Origin: an uncultured Lachnospiraceae bacterium
GTDB taxonomy: Bacteria; Bacillota; Clostridia; Lachnospirales; Lachnospiraceae
Length of the DNA stretch: 26,244 nucleotides
Reading direction: 5' to 3'
Assembly: GCA_959022495.1 (NCBI GenBank)
Contig: CAUEYX010000041.1
Coordinates: forward strand, 1-26,244
Part shown: in pieces, positions 9,311 through 17,404 of the stretch
Numbering within the stretch: the stretch's first letter is position 1
How the letters are laid out: each line of letters begins with the position of its first letter
Program-made: the position numbers and the translations under genes
The notes under the pieces: generated by a model
What the model saw: only the letters and a program-made list of their open reading frames with translations
The model's database searches: none
What the model was told of the DNA's origin: nothing

Positions 9311-9346
9311 AATAAAAAAGCGGATTCTGTGACATCATGAATCCAC
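9311..9346 (-). terminator. Rho-independent terminator upstream of the glycosidase gene
   Basis: Read on the minus strand, GTGGATTC (9339-9346) pairs with GAATCCGC (9320-9327), with one G-T, followed by TTTTTT (9314-9319). It ends transcription coming from the hemerythrin side, through repeat copy B, before the glycosidase promoter region. Confidence 0.75.
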
Positions 9347-9365
9347 TCCCTTCCTCCTCAAAAAC

Positions 9366-9603
9366 AAGGATTTGTGGGGAAGACTCTTCCCGGCCTGCGC
9401 AAATCCCAGAAAACAGCGGAGCGCCTTTTCGAACGCCTTTCTGCGTGGGGGTGTGGGTGGCTGAGGTGACTTCGGAATGGAACTTAGAAAAATAGAAATC
9501 CGGTGACATGCGTTGAAATTGGCAGAGAGATTGTTTGAGGCAGAGCCGAGTTGCTCTCTGCCAATTTCTGCTTTTAGCATGTTACCGGATTTCGTTATTT
9601 TTC
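9366..9603 (+). repeat. Giant hairpin repeat, copy B (right arm short)
   Basis: The left part (9366-9480) matches copies A and C: ATTTG, GGGGAAGAC, AGAAAACAG, GGGGGTGTGGGTGG, then GGTGACTTCGGAATGG. The hairpin part has a 15-bp perfect apical stem, GAAATTGGCAGAGAG (9515-9529) with 9554-9568. A 17-bp lower stem pairs 9495-9511 with 9577-9593, with one G-T. The loop holds TTTGAGGC and GCCGAGTT. The right arm stops two bases before the hemerythrin stop codon, so most of the left arm has no partner. Read on the minus strand, the lower stem is followed by a T-rich tail (TATTTTTC) and could terminate the hemerythrin transcript. Confidence 0.8.
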
Positions 9604-9604
9604 T

Positions 9605-10030
9605 TTACAGTCTCTCGCTGCTCTGGTTCATGAATTTATACTCTGCCACAGACCGGTCGAATCCTTTGATATGTCTGTACAGCCATTCAATCACATTTTT
9701 ATTGACCTGCTCCACGAACGCGTCGGAGGGTCCTTCTTCCTCCTCGAGCATGCTGTACAGATCCTGCACAACAGCGCGCAGTTTCTCATGTTCCTTTTTG
9801 TGTTCTTCTATTCCCGGATATTGGATATCCGCCTGAAGCTTTTCTTCCTCCCCGAAATGGAATTCCGTATAATCCGCCAGATAATCCAGCATTTTTATCG
9901 CGGCCAGTTTTTCTTTGGCTGTCTCGCAGCTATCCAGCAGCTTATTAATTTTATCGATCAGTTCCTTGTGCTGTGTATCGATCATTTCATTCCCTGTAAC
10001 CAGACTTTCATCAAATTCTGCTCTCATCAT
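9605..10030 (-). CDS. Bacteriohemerythrin
   Basis: A 141-residue single-domain hemerythrin that would bind O2 (or sense or store O2 or iron) at a non-haem di-iron centre in the cytosol. All seven canonical ligands are present with normal spacing: H21 (DTQHKEL), H58 and E62 (HFGEE), H77 and H81 (HKKEH), and H120 and D125 (HIKGFD). There is no attached signalling domain or membrane segment. AGGAGG lies six bases before the first of two adjacent ATG codons, and either could be used. It follows nudC by 34 bp on the same strand and is probably the last gene of that transcript. Pairing with NADH pyrophosphatase may reflect an oxidative-stress theme, which is inference. Confidence 0.9.
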   Translation of the reverse strand: MMRAEFDESLVTGNEMIDTQHKELIDKINKLLDSCETAKEKLAAIKMLDYLADYTEFHFGEEEKLQADIQYPGIEEHKKEHEKLRAVVQDLYSMLEEEEGPSDAFVEQVNKNVIEWLYRHIKGFDRSVAEYKFMNQSSERL

Positions 10031-10064
10031 TCATAACCTCCTTAAGTTTTGATCCTTCTTAATT

Positions 10065-10901
10065 CTAGACTTCTCCATTTTTAAATTTCATAATCATCTC
10101 ATTGGTCAAACTGTCCCTGGATGGTTCCACAGGGATCTCCTCACGCTCAAACCACTCTGCCAGGGAAAGTTCCTCCCGATCAAGAGTGATTTCGTCACCG
10201 CCGTCCAAATCGCAGTAGAATCCCATGAGAAGCGTATCACTGAACGCCCACGGCTGGCTTTTATAGTAGCGGATGTTTTTCACCCTGAGCCCCACTTCCT
10301 CCATCACCTCTCTGGCCACGGTCTCTTCCACCGTCTCACCAATCTCCGTAAAGCCGGCAAGGAGCGCATATTTTTTATAAGTTCTCCCCGCATATTTGGA
10401 CATGAGAATGCGGTTTCCGTCCGTGACCCCTATGATTACCGCAGGGCAGATCTTGGGAAATTCCGTATTGTGGCAGGAGGGACATTTCAGCATACGTTCC
10501 TTGTCATCCCGCGCCATCATCCTGCCGCAGCGTCCGCAATATTTGTGATTTTTGTACCAATTATAAAGCTGATATCCTGTAATTCCCGCAAACGCATGGT
10601 ACTGGGGATCTGCCGCGCGGAAGATCTCTGTGTTCTCCATCGTAAAATCCGACAGCGGCTCCCGGTTAATCTCTTCCACCAGATAATACCTTTCGTCATC
10701 AACAGCAAACAGATATATGTAATCCTGATAAATCTCTTCATTCAAACGCTCCAGTTCTCTGAAACGGGGAAATGCAATCCCTGCCGGCGTCTTTCTCAGA
10801 AGCACCTTTTGATCTTCGTAGTATAGCGCATAACACGCGCCATCCGGCGGGACAGGCGCGTATTGGTTATACAGATGCTTTGGCCGTATATCCTGTATCA
10901 T
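10065..10901 (-). CDS. nudC: NAD(+)/NADH diphosphatase (Nudix, NudC type)
   Basis: Cleaves NAD(H) to NMN(H) and AMP; the family also removes NAD caps from RNA. The 278 residues contain an N-terminal domain, a zinc ribbon (C122, C125, C140, C143) and a complete Nudix box at 183-205 (GFTEIGETVEETVAREVMEE then VGL). These are followed by SQPWAFSDTLL (about 215-225), the SQPWxFP-like motif that marks NudC among Nudix enzymes; here the Pro is Ser. The start overlaps the smpB stop in an ATGA arrangement, so the two genes are translationally coupled. Confidence 0.92.
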   Translation of the reverse strand: MIQDIRPKHLYNQYAPVPPDGACYALYYEDQKVLLRKTPAGIAFPRFRELERLNEEIYQDYIYLFAVDDERYYLVEEINREPLSDFTMENTEIFRAADPQYHAFAGITGYQLYNWYKNHKYCGRCGRMMARDDKERMLKCPSCHNTEFPKICPAVIIGVTDGNRILMSKYAGRTYKKYALLAGFTEIGETVEETVAREVMEEVGLRVKNIRYYKSQPWAFSDTLLMGFYCDLDGGDEITLDREELSLAEWFEREEIPVEPSRDSLTNEMIMKFKNGEV

Positions 10902-11362
10902 CTCAGTCTCTCCTTAAACTCTCTCTGTGCCTCCCGCCGCTGATCCTTCCTCGCAATATCTTCCCGCTTATCATAAAGCTTCTTTCCTTTTGCCAGGCCG
11001 ATCTCTATCTTTACAAGACTTCCGCTGAAATACACCTGGAGGGGTACCACTGTAATCCCCTGCTCCTTCATCTTCCCAAAAATTTTACGGATCTCATTCT
11101 TATGAAGAAGCAGCTTTCTCACACGCAGCGGGTCCTTATTAAAGATATTTCCTTTCTCATAAGGCGAAATATGCATGCCATAGATATACATCTCACCGGA
11201 CTCCACCCTTATGAATGCCTCTTTAATACTGCACTTTCCCATGCGCAGAGATTTCACTTCCGTTCCATGAAGCACGATTCCCGCCTCATATTTTTCGAGA
11301 ATAAAGTAATCATGATATGCTTTTTTATTATTAGCGATCAATTTTGTCTCCGGTTTTGCCAT
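10898..11362 (-). CDS. smpB: SsrA-binding protein SmpB
   Basis: Binds tmRNA and delivers it to stalled ribosomes for trans-translation. At 154 residues it has normal length. It shows the N-terminal NKKAYHDYF segment, GTEVKSLRMGKCSIKEAF (about 34-51), the HISPYEKGN region and a basic C-terminal tail (GKKLYDKREDIARKDQRRE) that enters the empty mRNA channel. It sits 27 bp after rnr and overlaps nudC by 4 bp. The rnr-smpB pairing is widespread in Firmicutes and functionally coherent, since RNase R degrades messages released by trans-translation. No ssrA gene is visible in the window. Confidence 0.96.
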   Translation of the reverse strand: MAKPETKLIANNKKAYHDYFILEKYEAGIVLHGTEVKSLRMGKCSIKEAFIRVESGEMYIYGMHISPYEKGNIFNKDPLRVRKLLLHKNEIRKIFGKMKEQGITVVPLQVYFSGSLVKIEIGLAKGKKLYDKREDIARKDQRREAQREFKERLR

Positions 11363-11389
11363 ATGATTCTCCTTACTTACTATGACACT

Positions 11390-13531
11390 TTAGATTAACG
11401 CGGCCGCCTCCCGGCTGCCCAAAACAATCTCAAAATTCACTGTGCGCTGTACTTTATCCGCATCTGTCACCCGCACCCTCACACGCTGCCCAAGCTTGTA
11501 CGTCTTTCCTGTGCGTTCTCCGGCCAGCTCATAACTCTGTTCCATAAACTCATAGTGATCATCGTACATATCCGCAACGTGCGCGAGCCCCTCAACCGTA
11601 TTAGCAAGCTCCACATATACGCCCCACCGGGTCACGCCCGAGATTACACCCTCATATTCTTCGCCGATGTGATCTCCCATGTATTCGGCTTTTTTCATTT
11701 TCACAACTTCCCGTTCCGCCTCCTCAGCGGTCCGTTCTTTTAAACTGCTCTGGGCCGCGGCCTTTGGCAGGATCTCCGCATAGTGCGCGATTCTTTCTTC
11801 ATTTAGCCTTCCCCGCAGATTCTCTTTTATAATTCTGTGGATCTGGAGATCCGGGTACCTTCGGATTGGGGAAGTAAAGTGTGTGTAATATTTTGCCGCC
11901 AGCCCGAAGTGCCCTGTATTCTCCACGGAGTAGCGCGCCTGCCTCATGGAACGCAGGGCAAGGCGGCTGATCAGTGCCTCTTCAGGCGTCCCGTCCACCT
12001 TCCCAAGAAGCTTCTGGATCTCTTTGGGGCGCACCTCATTCCCAACATGAATGTGATAGCCGAAAGAATTGACAAAAGTGGAAAGCTGCCGGATCTTGTC
12101 TTCATCCGGTGTTTCATGCGTCCGGTAGAGAAACGGCAGGTCACGCCAGAAATACTCCTCCGCCACGGTCTCATTCGCCATGAGCATGAAATCTTCTATG
12201 ATCTTTGTCGCGTCATTTCGCTCATAAGGTTTCACCTCCACCGGTCTGCCCGAATCATCCAGGATAATCTTGCTCTCCGGAAAGTCAAAATCAATGGAGC
12301 CGCGCCTTCCCCGCCGTTCCCTGATTATGTCCGAGAGCTCCTTCATCAGCCGGATCATCGGCACCACATCCTCATTTTCCCGTACCGCCTGCTCTTCCCC
12401 GCCCAGAATCCCGGAGACACCGTTATAACTCATTCTCTTATCCACATGAATTACACTCTCCACGATCTCATGGTCCAGCATCTCCCCGGACGGACCGATG
12501 GTCATAATGCAGGAAAGCGCCAGCCTGTCCTCTCCGGCATTCAGTGAACAGATCCCATTGGAAAGCGCGTGGGGCAGCATGGGGATCACACGGTCCGCCA
12601 GATATACGCTCGTCCCCCTCTCAAAAGCCTCTTTGTCAAGGGCGCTTCTCTCCTGAACATAATTGGCCACATCCGCGATATGGACGCCCAGGCAGTAATT
12701 GCCATCCCTACGGACAAGGGATACTGCGTCATCCAGATCCTTCGCGTCTTCACCGTCGATGGTTACCATCTGCCAGCCGCGCAGGTCTCGTCTGCCCGCA
12801 CAGTCCGCCTCACTGACGGGCTTTCCCACACGCGCAGCCTGATTGAGCACCTTCTCTGGAAATTCTGTCTTTATCCCCATATCCATTACGATGGAGAGGA
12901 TGTCCGTCCCCGGGTCATTGACGTGCCCAATCACCTCAGCCACCCTGCCTTCCGGCTTCATATGCTCCCCGCCGTAAGAAGTCAGCTCTACAACGACTTT
13001 GCTTCCTTCCATAGCGCCGGCTTCCCCGCCGGCAGGAATATAAATATCGGTCAGATATCTCTGATTATCCGGGCGGACGAAACCAAAATTCTTACATTTC
13101 TCATACAGGCCCACCACGCGCGTCACGCCGTGAGAGATCACGCGCACGATCTTCCCTTCTCTGCGCCGTCCGGACGGAGCGGCTGTGATGATAAATTCTA
13201 CCTGGTCTCCCTGAAAAGCCCCGCAGAGATTCTCTTCCGGGATAAACACATCCTCCCCGCCGTCTTCCGGCGTAACGAAACCGAATCCTCTGGCATTGGC
13301 CTGAAAGATTCCTTTCAAATGCTCCGCATGCCCCCTGCTGTATTTTCCGCGCTTGGAGAGGGTAATCTTCCCTTCCTCCACCAGAGAATCCAGCACTTCC
13401 CTGAGATCATCCCTCTGTTCCCTGGGAATCTGAAGTACTGCCGCGATCTCTTTTATTTTCATTGGTACATAAAAATCATCGCTGATAAAATCAAATATGA
13501 CCTTCCTGCGCTTCTCAAATGTTTGATCCAT
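11390..13531 (-). CDS. rnr: Ribonuclease R
   Basis: Processive 3'-to-5' exoribonuclease that degrades structured RNA. An open frame extends 21 codons further upstream (to 13594), but GGGGAG placed just before the ATG at 13531 makes MDQTFEKRRK the likely start, giving 713 residues. In order: N-terminal winged helix (about 1-65), two cold-shock/OB domains (about 70-220), the RNB catalytic domain with IDGEDAKDLDDA near 258-269 (metal-binding Asp259, 265, 267, 268), and a C-terminal S1 domain beginning GVISGVTRWGVYVEL. A terminator-like hairpin separates it from secG. Confidence 0.95.
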   Translation of the reverse strand: MDQTFEKRRKVIFDFISDDFYVPMKIKEIAAVLQIPREQRDDLREVLDSLVEEGKITLSKRGKYSRGHAEHLKGIFQANARGFGFVTPEDGGEDVFIPEENLCGAFQGDQVEFIITAAPSGRRREGKIVRVISHGVTRVVGLYEKCKNFGFVRPDNQRYLTDIYIPAGGEAGAMEGSKVVVELTSYGGEHMKPEGRVAEVIGHVNDPGTDILSIVMDMGIKTEFPEKVLNQAARVGKPVSEADCAGRRDLRGWQMVTIDGEDAKDLDDAVSLVRRDGNYCLGVHIADVANYVQERSALDKEAFERGTSVYLADRVIPMLPHALSNGICSLNAGEDRLALSCIMTIGPSGEMLDHEIVESVIHVDKRMSYNGVSGILGGEEQAVRENEDVVPMIRLMKELSDIIRERRGRRGSIDFDFPESKIILDDSGRPVEVKPYERNDATKIIEDFMLMANETVAEEYFWRDLPFLYRTHETPDEDKIRQLSTFVNSFGYHIHVGNEVRPKEIQKLLGKVDGTPEEALISRLALRSMRQARYSVENTGHFGLAAKYYTHFTSPIRRYPDLQIHRIIKENLRGRLNEERIAHYAEILPKAAAQSSLKERTAEEAEREVVKMKKAEYMGDHIGEEYEGVISGVTRWGVYVELANTVEGLAHVADMYDDHYEFMEQSYELAGERTGKTYKLGQRVRVRVTDADKVQRTVNFEIVLGSREAAALI

Positions 13532-13596
13532 ATTCTCTCCCCGCCGCACGCTTCTGTGAGAACAATGCGTCACATATCCGCGTGCATATTCCATGT

Positions 13597-13634
13597 GAAA
13601 AATATAAGCACCCTATACCATTATAGAGTGCTTA
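13597..13634 (-). terminator. Terminator or attenuator between secG and rnr
   Basis: On the minus strand TAAGCACTCTATA (13622-13634) pairs with TATAGGGTGCTTA (13605-13617), with one mismatch or wobble, and is followed by TATTTTTC. It lies between the secG stop and the rnr start, so rnr would depend on readthrough or on a promoter in the following ~65 bp. Confidence 0.7.
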
Positions 13635-13670
13635 CGTTCATCATTATCTTCTGATATAGTACTTTTCATA

Positions 13671-13913
13671 CTAATTAAAGATTCCTAGATTGAGTACGAC
13701 TGCCAGTATGATAAAAAGCGCTGCGACGATTCTGGTGACCTTTACAAGGGTGCCTTCCATAGAACGCCCTTTATTGTGGCCCCAGTATGTATCTGCCGCG
13801 CCGCTGATTGTTCCAAGTCCTGCTGATTTTCCTTCCTGAAGCAGAATAATCGCAGCTAACGCAATACAGTCTATAACAAAAATGATCGTTAAAACAATCT
13901 TTAAAACATCCAT
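13671..13913 (-). CDS. secG: Preprotein translocase subunit SecG
   Basis: Small membrane subunit of the SecYEG channel. The 80 residues contain two transmembrane helices (about 3-25 and 57-77) joined by the conserved cytoplasmic loop LLQEGKSAGLGTISGAADTY, the family signature. GGAGG precedes the ATG, and a promoter lies 32 to 60 bases upstream. It heads the common Firmicutes order secG-rnr-smpB. Confidence 0.95.
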   Translation of the reverse strand: MDVLKIVLTIIFVIDCIALAAIILLQEGKSAGLGTISGAADTYWGHNKGRSMEGTLVKVTRIVAALFIILAVVLNLGIFN

Positions 13914-13944
13914 TTCTCACACCTCCTGCGGATAAACCACGATT

Positions 13945-13973
13945 ATCTTATCACAATTGCCTTTACTTTGCAA
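13945..13973 (-). promoter_or_regulatory. Promoter for secG
   Basis: On the minus strand TTGCAA (13968-13973), a 17-bp spacer, then TAAGAT (13945-13950), 32 bases before the secG ATG. The -10 is a partial match, so this is moderate evidence. Confidence 0.5.
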
Positions 13974-14004
13974 GACTAAAACCTATCAAATATTTCCCGG
14001 CAGG

Positions 14005-14448
14005 CTAAAAAATACCAAATATTTTTTCCCTGAACGAATTATATAAGGAATCATAGTCCGTATACTGAATCCTGCTGTCTTTAAACCTGTTTCCCCACTC
14101 GTCTCTGAGGCTGTCCGCGATCAGCGCGGCATCCTTGTGTTCTGTGAGCAGGATGGCAGGAAAAACATAATAGATCATGAAGAAATTCAAATCCAGCTGA
14201 AGAGTACCGCTGATTCTGCCATTCTTGGGCGAAGCGTACTTCTGCCCGACTTTGTCCACAAAGCTCCTGGCAATCTCCTTCGCGGTCTCGTCCTTATTCT
14301 CAGCGCGGTCTGTCAGGTCCGTCATCTCCTGAAAATAATGTCCATGCTCCTTGAGAAATACTTCCATATTCTCCTTATAAGAAGCCTTTTTCAGCTTCTT
14401 CATCATTGGTTTCATATTTTCAAAAACGTTCTCCACGTGATCCAGCAT
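14005..14448 (-). CDS. Unrecognised 147-residue protein downstream of fucU
   Basis: I do not recognise this family. The open frame reaches 14469, but GGAGG seven bases before the ATG at 14448 favours MLDHVENVFENM as the start. The product looks soluble: an N-terminal Lys/Glu-rich helix (about 1-40, KPMMKKLKKASYKENMEVFL), a charged middle, a more hydrophobic part with LDLNFFMIYYVFPAILL (about 87-103), and an aromatic C-terminus ending REKIFGIF. There is no signal peptide or obvious catalytic motif. It follows fucU by about 25 bp and is the last gene on that side, so it is probably cotranscribed with the fucose genes. I cannot tell whether it acts in fucose metabolism. No clear terminator follows it. 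Confidence 0.75.
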   Translation of the reverse strand: MLDHVENVFENMKPMMKKLKKASYKENMEVFLKEHGHYFQEMTDLTDRAENKDETAKEIARSFVDKVGQKYASPKNGRISGTLQLDLNFFMIYYVFPAILLTEHKDAALIADSLRDEWGNRFKDSRIQYTDYDSLYNSFREKIFGIF

Positions 14449-14473
14449 ATCCTGTCCTCCGTCTGTCATTCTC

Positions 14474-14914
14474 TCAATCTGTAACTACGCCCTTCTGAAG
14501 CATGATATTCGCATAGAGCGCTGACTCTCCTGTGGCAATAATAGCATATACTTTCTTCGCCTCTTCATAAAACGCGAACCGCTCAATCTGCCCCACAACG
14601 GCATCGCCTCTGTCGTCGTACTTACGGATAATCTCCTTATAAGTATCCCAGATCGGTGTCTCCACATTATCGCCGGGCATTACTTCCATCAAGTTCACCG
14701 GATGCTCTACGTAAGTATCCAGAGGGAATACCTGAAGGATCGCGTCAAGAAGCTCCGGCACGCCATGTCCGTCACAACGGATCACAATCGCGTCTTTTCC
14801 CATGGATTCTGCCGGGAAATTTCCGTCAGAGATAACCAGTCTGTCGCTGTGTCCCATCTCTGCCAGCACCATCAGAAGCTCCGGGGAAAGTATTTTAGGA
14901 ATTCCTTTTAACAT
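14474..14914 (-). CDS. fucU: L-fucose mutarotase
   Basis: Interconverts the alpha and beta anomers of L-fucose, feeding the anomer used by the isomerase. The 146 residues match FucU of the FucU/RbsD family: MLKGIPKILSPELLMVLAEM followed by GHSDRLVISDGNFPAES (catalytic His22), and a C-terminal block ERFAFYEEAKKVYAIIATGE (about 111-130) ending ALYANIMLQKGV. Length and motifs favour fucose over ribose. A rho-independent terminator stands between the binding-protein gene and fucU, so expression likely depends on readthrough. Confidence 0.94.
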   Translation of the reverse strand: MLKGIPKILSPELLMVLAEMGHSDRLVISDGNFPAESMGKDAIVIRCDGHGVPELLDAILQVFPLDTYVEHPVNLMEVMPGDNVETPIWDTYKEIIRKYDDRGDAVVGQIERFAFYEEAKKVYAIIATGESALYANIMLQKGVVTD

Positions 14915-14950
14915 ATCTCATGTCCTCCTCGCTGTTATCCTTTTTCTTTT

Positions 14951-14978
14951 AAAAAGGAACCGGGAATATCCCGATTCC
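14951..14978 (-). terminator. Terminator between the binding-protein gene and fucU
   Basis: On the minus strand GGAATCGGG (14970-14978) pairs with CCCGGTTCC (14956-14964), with one G-T, followed by TTTTT (14951-14955). A weaker hairpin, ACCGGCC/GGCTGGT, lies just before it on the same transcript. Together they would cut transcription before fucU. Confidence 0.75.
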
Positions 14979-15044
14979 TTTCTATTTTCAAACCAGCCTT
15001 TACGCAGGCCGGTCTGGCTGCACGTTTTATTTTACAACTGCTGA

Positions 15045-16151
15045 TTAGTCGTACAGGTTCGGAGCGATGTCGTCCTCTTCCATATTCTCAGCGTCATACC
15101 AGTAGCTGTCTGTCGTAACGTCAGATACTTCTTTGCCTTCGCAGATATCATACAGAGTCTCGATTGCGATTCTTCCCTGATCAACCGGAGCCTGTGTAAC
15201 AGCGCCAACCATTGTTCCATCTGCAACTGCTGCTTTCAGAGTAGAACCAGCGTCAAATCCAACACCAACAATTCCGTCTGCCGGAGTAGCCGCAAGAACG
15301 CTCAGGTTCTGGTTCGCTGTGAGGATACCCTCAGCTGTAACCTGGTTAGAACCGAAGATTGCGATCGTATCATCTTTGTTCATGATATTGGAAGCCTCTG
15401 TAGCGGACAGCTCAACTGTTGTCTGAGCCGGAACAGCTACTTCGATGATAACGTCAGCAGATCCCTCGTCACCATTGTTCTCTACAAGGTCAACATAGTA
15501 CTGGTTTCCGATAACTGCTACTGTCTTTCCATCAGCCTCGATGAGCTCTTTCATCTTGTTAATGAAGCCCATGCCGCGTCCTGTGATGTTCGCAGCTGTA
15601 GCGTCCTGGTTAACCTCACCGATTCTTACCGGCTCTGTTGCGTTCGCGATTGTATCTTTGATGATTTCATACATATTCTCAGCCGCAACAGCTCCTGCTG
15701 ACTCGTTATCCGTTACAACTGTAGCGTAAACAGATCCTTCCGGAGCATCCGGCACACCTGTATCGAAGCATACTACCGGAATCTCTTTGTCGAGTGCTGT
15801 CTGAAGAGCCTTGATAACGGAGTTCTGGTCGCAGGCTGCCAGAGCGATTCCATCCGGATCTTTGTTGATCGCGTTGTTCAGCATGTTCACCTGGTCAGCA
15901 ATATCAGACTCTGCGTTCGGGCCTGTAGCGTTTGTTGTAACACCGAGATCCTCCTCAGCCTGCTCAATTCCCTGAAGGGCTGCCTGCCAGTATGTAGACT
16001 GGAAGCTCTTAACTACAACTTCAAAATGGTAGCTGCTGCTGTCGCCGCCATCCCCGCCATCATCGGTTGTGGTCTCTTTGTTGCCGCATCCTGCCATTAA
16101 GCCTGCAACCATGCATCCGCCAAGTAATACTGCTAAAACTTTCTTTTTCAT
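15045..16151 (-). CDS. Sugar-binding lipoprotein of the ABC transporter
   Basis: Substrate-binding component, lipid-anchored outside the membrane. The 368 residues begin with a lipoprotein signal whose lipobox LMAGC puts the modified cysteine at 22. A Gly/Asp/Ser-rich linker follows, then a type 1 periplasmic-binding fold of the RbsB class: YWQAALQGIEQAEEDLGV, DQVNMLNNAINKDPDGIALA, and IPVVCFDTGVP. It is last of the transport genes and is preceded by a 229-bp leader containing a strong stem-loop. It is followed by a terminator, an arrangement that would allow its level to differ from that of the membrane parts. L-fucose as ligand is inferred from fucI, fucU and the kinase; ribose or galactose binding cannot be excluded by sequence alone. 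Confidence 0.9.
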   Translation of the reverse strand: MKKKVLAVLLGGCMVAGLMAGCGNKETTTDDGGDGGDSSSYHFEVVVKSFQSTYWQAALQGIEQAEEDLGVTTNATGPNAESDIADQVNMLNNAINKDPDGIALAACDQNSVIKALQTALDKEIPVVCFDTGVPDAPEGSVYATVVTDNESAGAVAAENMYEIIKDTIANATEPVRIGEVNQDATAANITGRGMGFINKMKELIEADGKTVAVIGNQYYVDLVENNGDEGSADVIIEVAVPAQTTVELSATEASNIMNKDDTIAIFGSNQVTAEGILTANQNLSVLAATPADGIVGVGFDAGSTLKAAVADGTMVGAVTQAPVDQGRIAIETLYDICEGKEVSDVTTDSYWYDAENMEEDDIAPNLYD

Positions 16152-16380
16152 ATTTCGTATCCTCCTGAAATAATTTTTTTGCGGCCATCTTCTAAGACCT
16201 GCTTATCGCCGTCCGGACAGATACCAGACAGATACCGTGCACATATCTCTCTGTTCCTCCCCTTTTATTGACCAGCGGTCTTACAGGCATGACCTGCCTT
16301 TTGCTTTTATAGTAACAGCCGGCAGCTTGTCTGGTCCGAAAGTTTCTCCCGGCTGTTATCTATCATAATAAATCAGATAT
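16152..16380 (-). promoter_or_regulatory. Structured leader before the binding-protein gene
   Basis: This 229-bp spacer has no gene. It holds a perfect 10-bp stem, TAACAGCCGG (16313-16322) with CCGGCTGTTA (16349-16358), enclosing 26 nt and lacking a U tract. A smaller hairpin includes CAGG/CCTG near 16284-16296. GGACAGATACC-AGACAGATACC (16215-16236) is an 11-bp tandem repeat with one change. AGGAGG precedes the downstream start. I find no good -35/-10 pair. A role in message stability or processing is inferred. Confidence 0.5.
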
Positions 16381-17391
16381 TTATTGATTCCCTTCTTTTT
16401 TCCTCTTCAGAATATCGAAGAGAACCGCAGCGATCAGCACAAGACCAGTGATGATCTGCTGCCAGTTCGCTGTCAGTCCGATAAACGGAAGTCCCGTCTT
16501 CAGAAGACAGATAACGAACACGCCAGCCAGTGTTCCGGTGATGCTTCCCACACCACCTGTCATAGATACACCGCCGATGATTGCGCCGCCAATTGCCTCA
16601 AGCTCAAATCCGGCGCCGCTTCCCGGCTGTACCGTAGCAAAGATCGCAGAGTAGGAGATGGAAGCCAGTCCCGCGAAAAATCCGCAGATAACATACGCCA
16701 TAATGTGGTAGAATCTTACATTGACTCCTGAAAGCCTTGTCGCTTCTTTATTACTTCCGATAGCCAGCGTGTAACGTCCCATTTTTGTATGGTTCAGCAC
16801 AAATGTCATAATAATGACGAGAAGAATAATCCAGAGGAAACCAATCGGAATGTTCAATCCATCTATCTGGATTTTAAAAATCTTTCTGAACCATCCGCCA
16901 GCCTGCGCGGCAGTCGGCCACGGAATTCCGAAACCGCCAACCACGACTGATCCCACACCACGGGTAATCATGCAGGTACACAGCGTTGCCAGGAAGGGGG
17001 GCAGCTCCATAATTGCCACCAGACATCCATTGAGTACGCCAAACACGATACCGAGAAGAATACTCACTATCATACCCGCTCCTGTCGGCCATCCCTGATG
17101 AACGATAAGATATCCGCCGATCAGTGAATAGCAGATCAGGCCGGTTCCGATTGAGAGGTCAACCCCCCCGGTCATCAGTGGGAACGCAACCCCGATTGCC
17201 ATCAATGTAATATAATAAGAATAATCAAGAATACTTACAACTGTTGTATATTTTCTAAAGCCGGGACTCATTGCACAGAAGAAGATAAACATTGCGATAA
17301 CGATGAGAAGGACAATGAATTTCTGACCTCCCATCCTGTCAATGAATGACTTGTTCGTGCCGGCTGTCTTTGTTACCGTTTTATTTGCCAT
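16381..17391 (-). CDS. ABC sugar transporter permease 2 (RbsC family)
   Basis: Inner-membrane permease of the RbsC/XylH/AraH type, 336 residues with about ten hydrophobic segments after a short N-terminal tail. Family features include ITLMAIGVAFPLMTGGVDLS (the conserved GGxDLS), NHTKMGRYTLAIGSNKEATR LSGV, and GGVSMTGGVGSITGTLAGV near the C-terminus. A GTG codon lies immediately before the ATG at 17391; GGGAGG is eight bases from the ATG, so I use the ATG. It follows the ATPase by 13 bp and is similar but not identical to the permease at 18955-19974, so the channel is probably a heterodimer. Confidence 0.93.
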   Translation of the reverse strand: MANKTVTKTAGTNKSFIDRMGGQKFIVLLIVIAMFIFFCAMSPGFRKYTTVVSILDYSYYITLMAIGVAFPLMTGGVDLSIGTGLICYSLIGGYLIVHQGWPTGAGMIVSILLGIVFGVLNGCLVAIMELPPFLATLCTCMITRGVGSVVVGGFGIPWPTAAQAGGWFRKIFKIQIDGLNIPIGFLWIILLVIIMTFVLNHTKMGRYTLAIGSNKEATRLSGVNVRFYHIMAYVICGFFAGLASISYSAIFATVQPGSGAGFELEAIGGAIIGGVSMTGGVGSITGTLAGVFVICLLKTGLPFIGLTANWQQIITGLVLIAAVLFDILKRKKEGNQ

Positions 17392-17404
17392 CACGTTTTC
17401 CTCC

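Noticed and set aside
9285..9580. Two minus-strand open frames of 74-81 codons over copy B
   Set aside because: They overlap the hairpin and the terminator, have no domain or ribosome site, and disagree with the conserved RNA-like pattern.
13532..13594. N-terminal extension of RNase R by 21 codons
   Set aside because: No ribosome site before 13594, whereas GGGGAG precedes the ATG at 13531, and RNase R homologues begin near that methionine.
12569..13654. 361-codon open frame antisense to rnr
   Set aside because: rnr is unmistakable on the other strand. The translation has no family features and is a by-product of codon bias.
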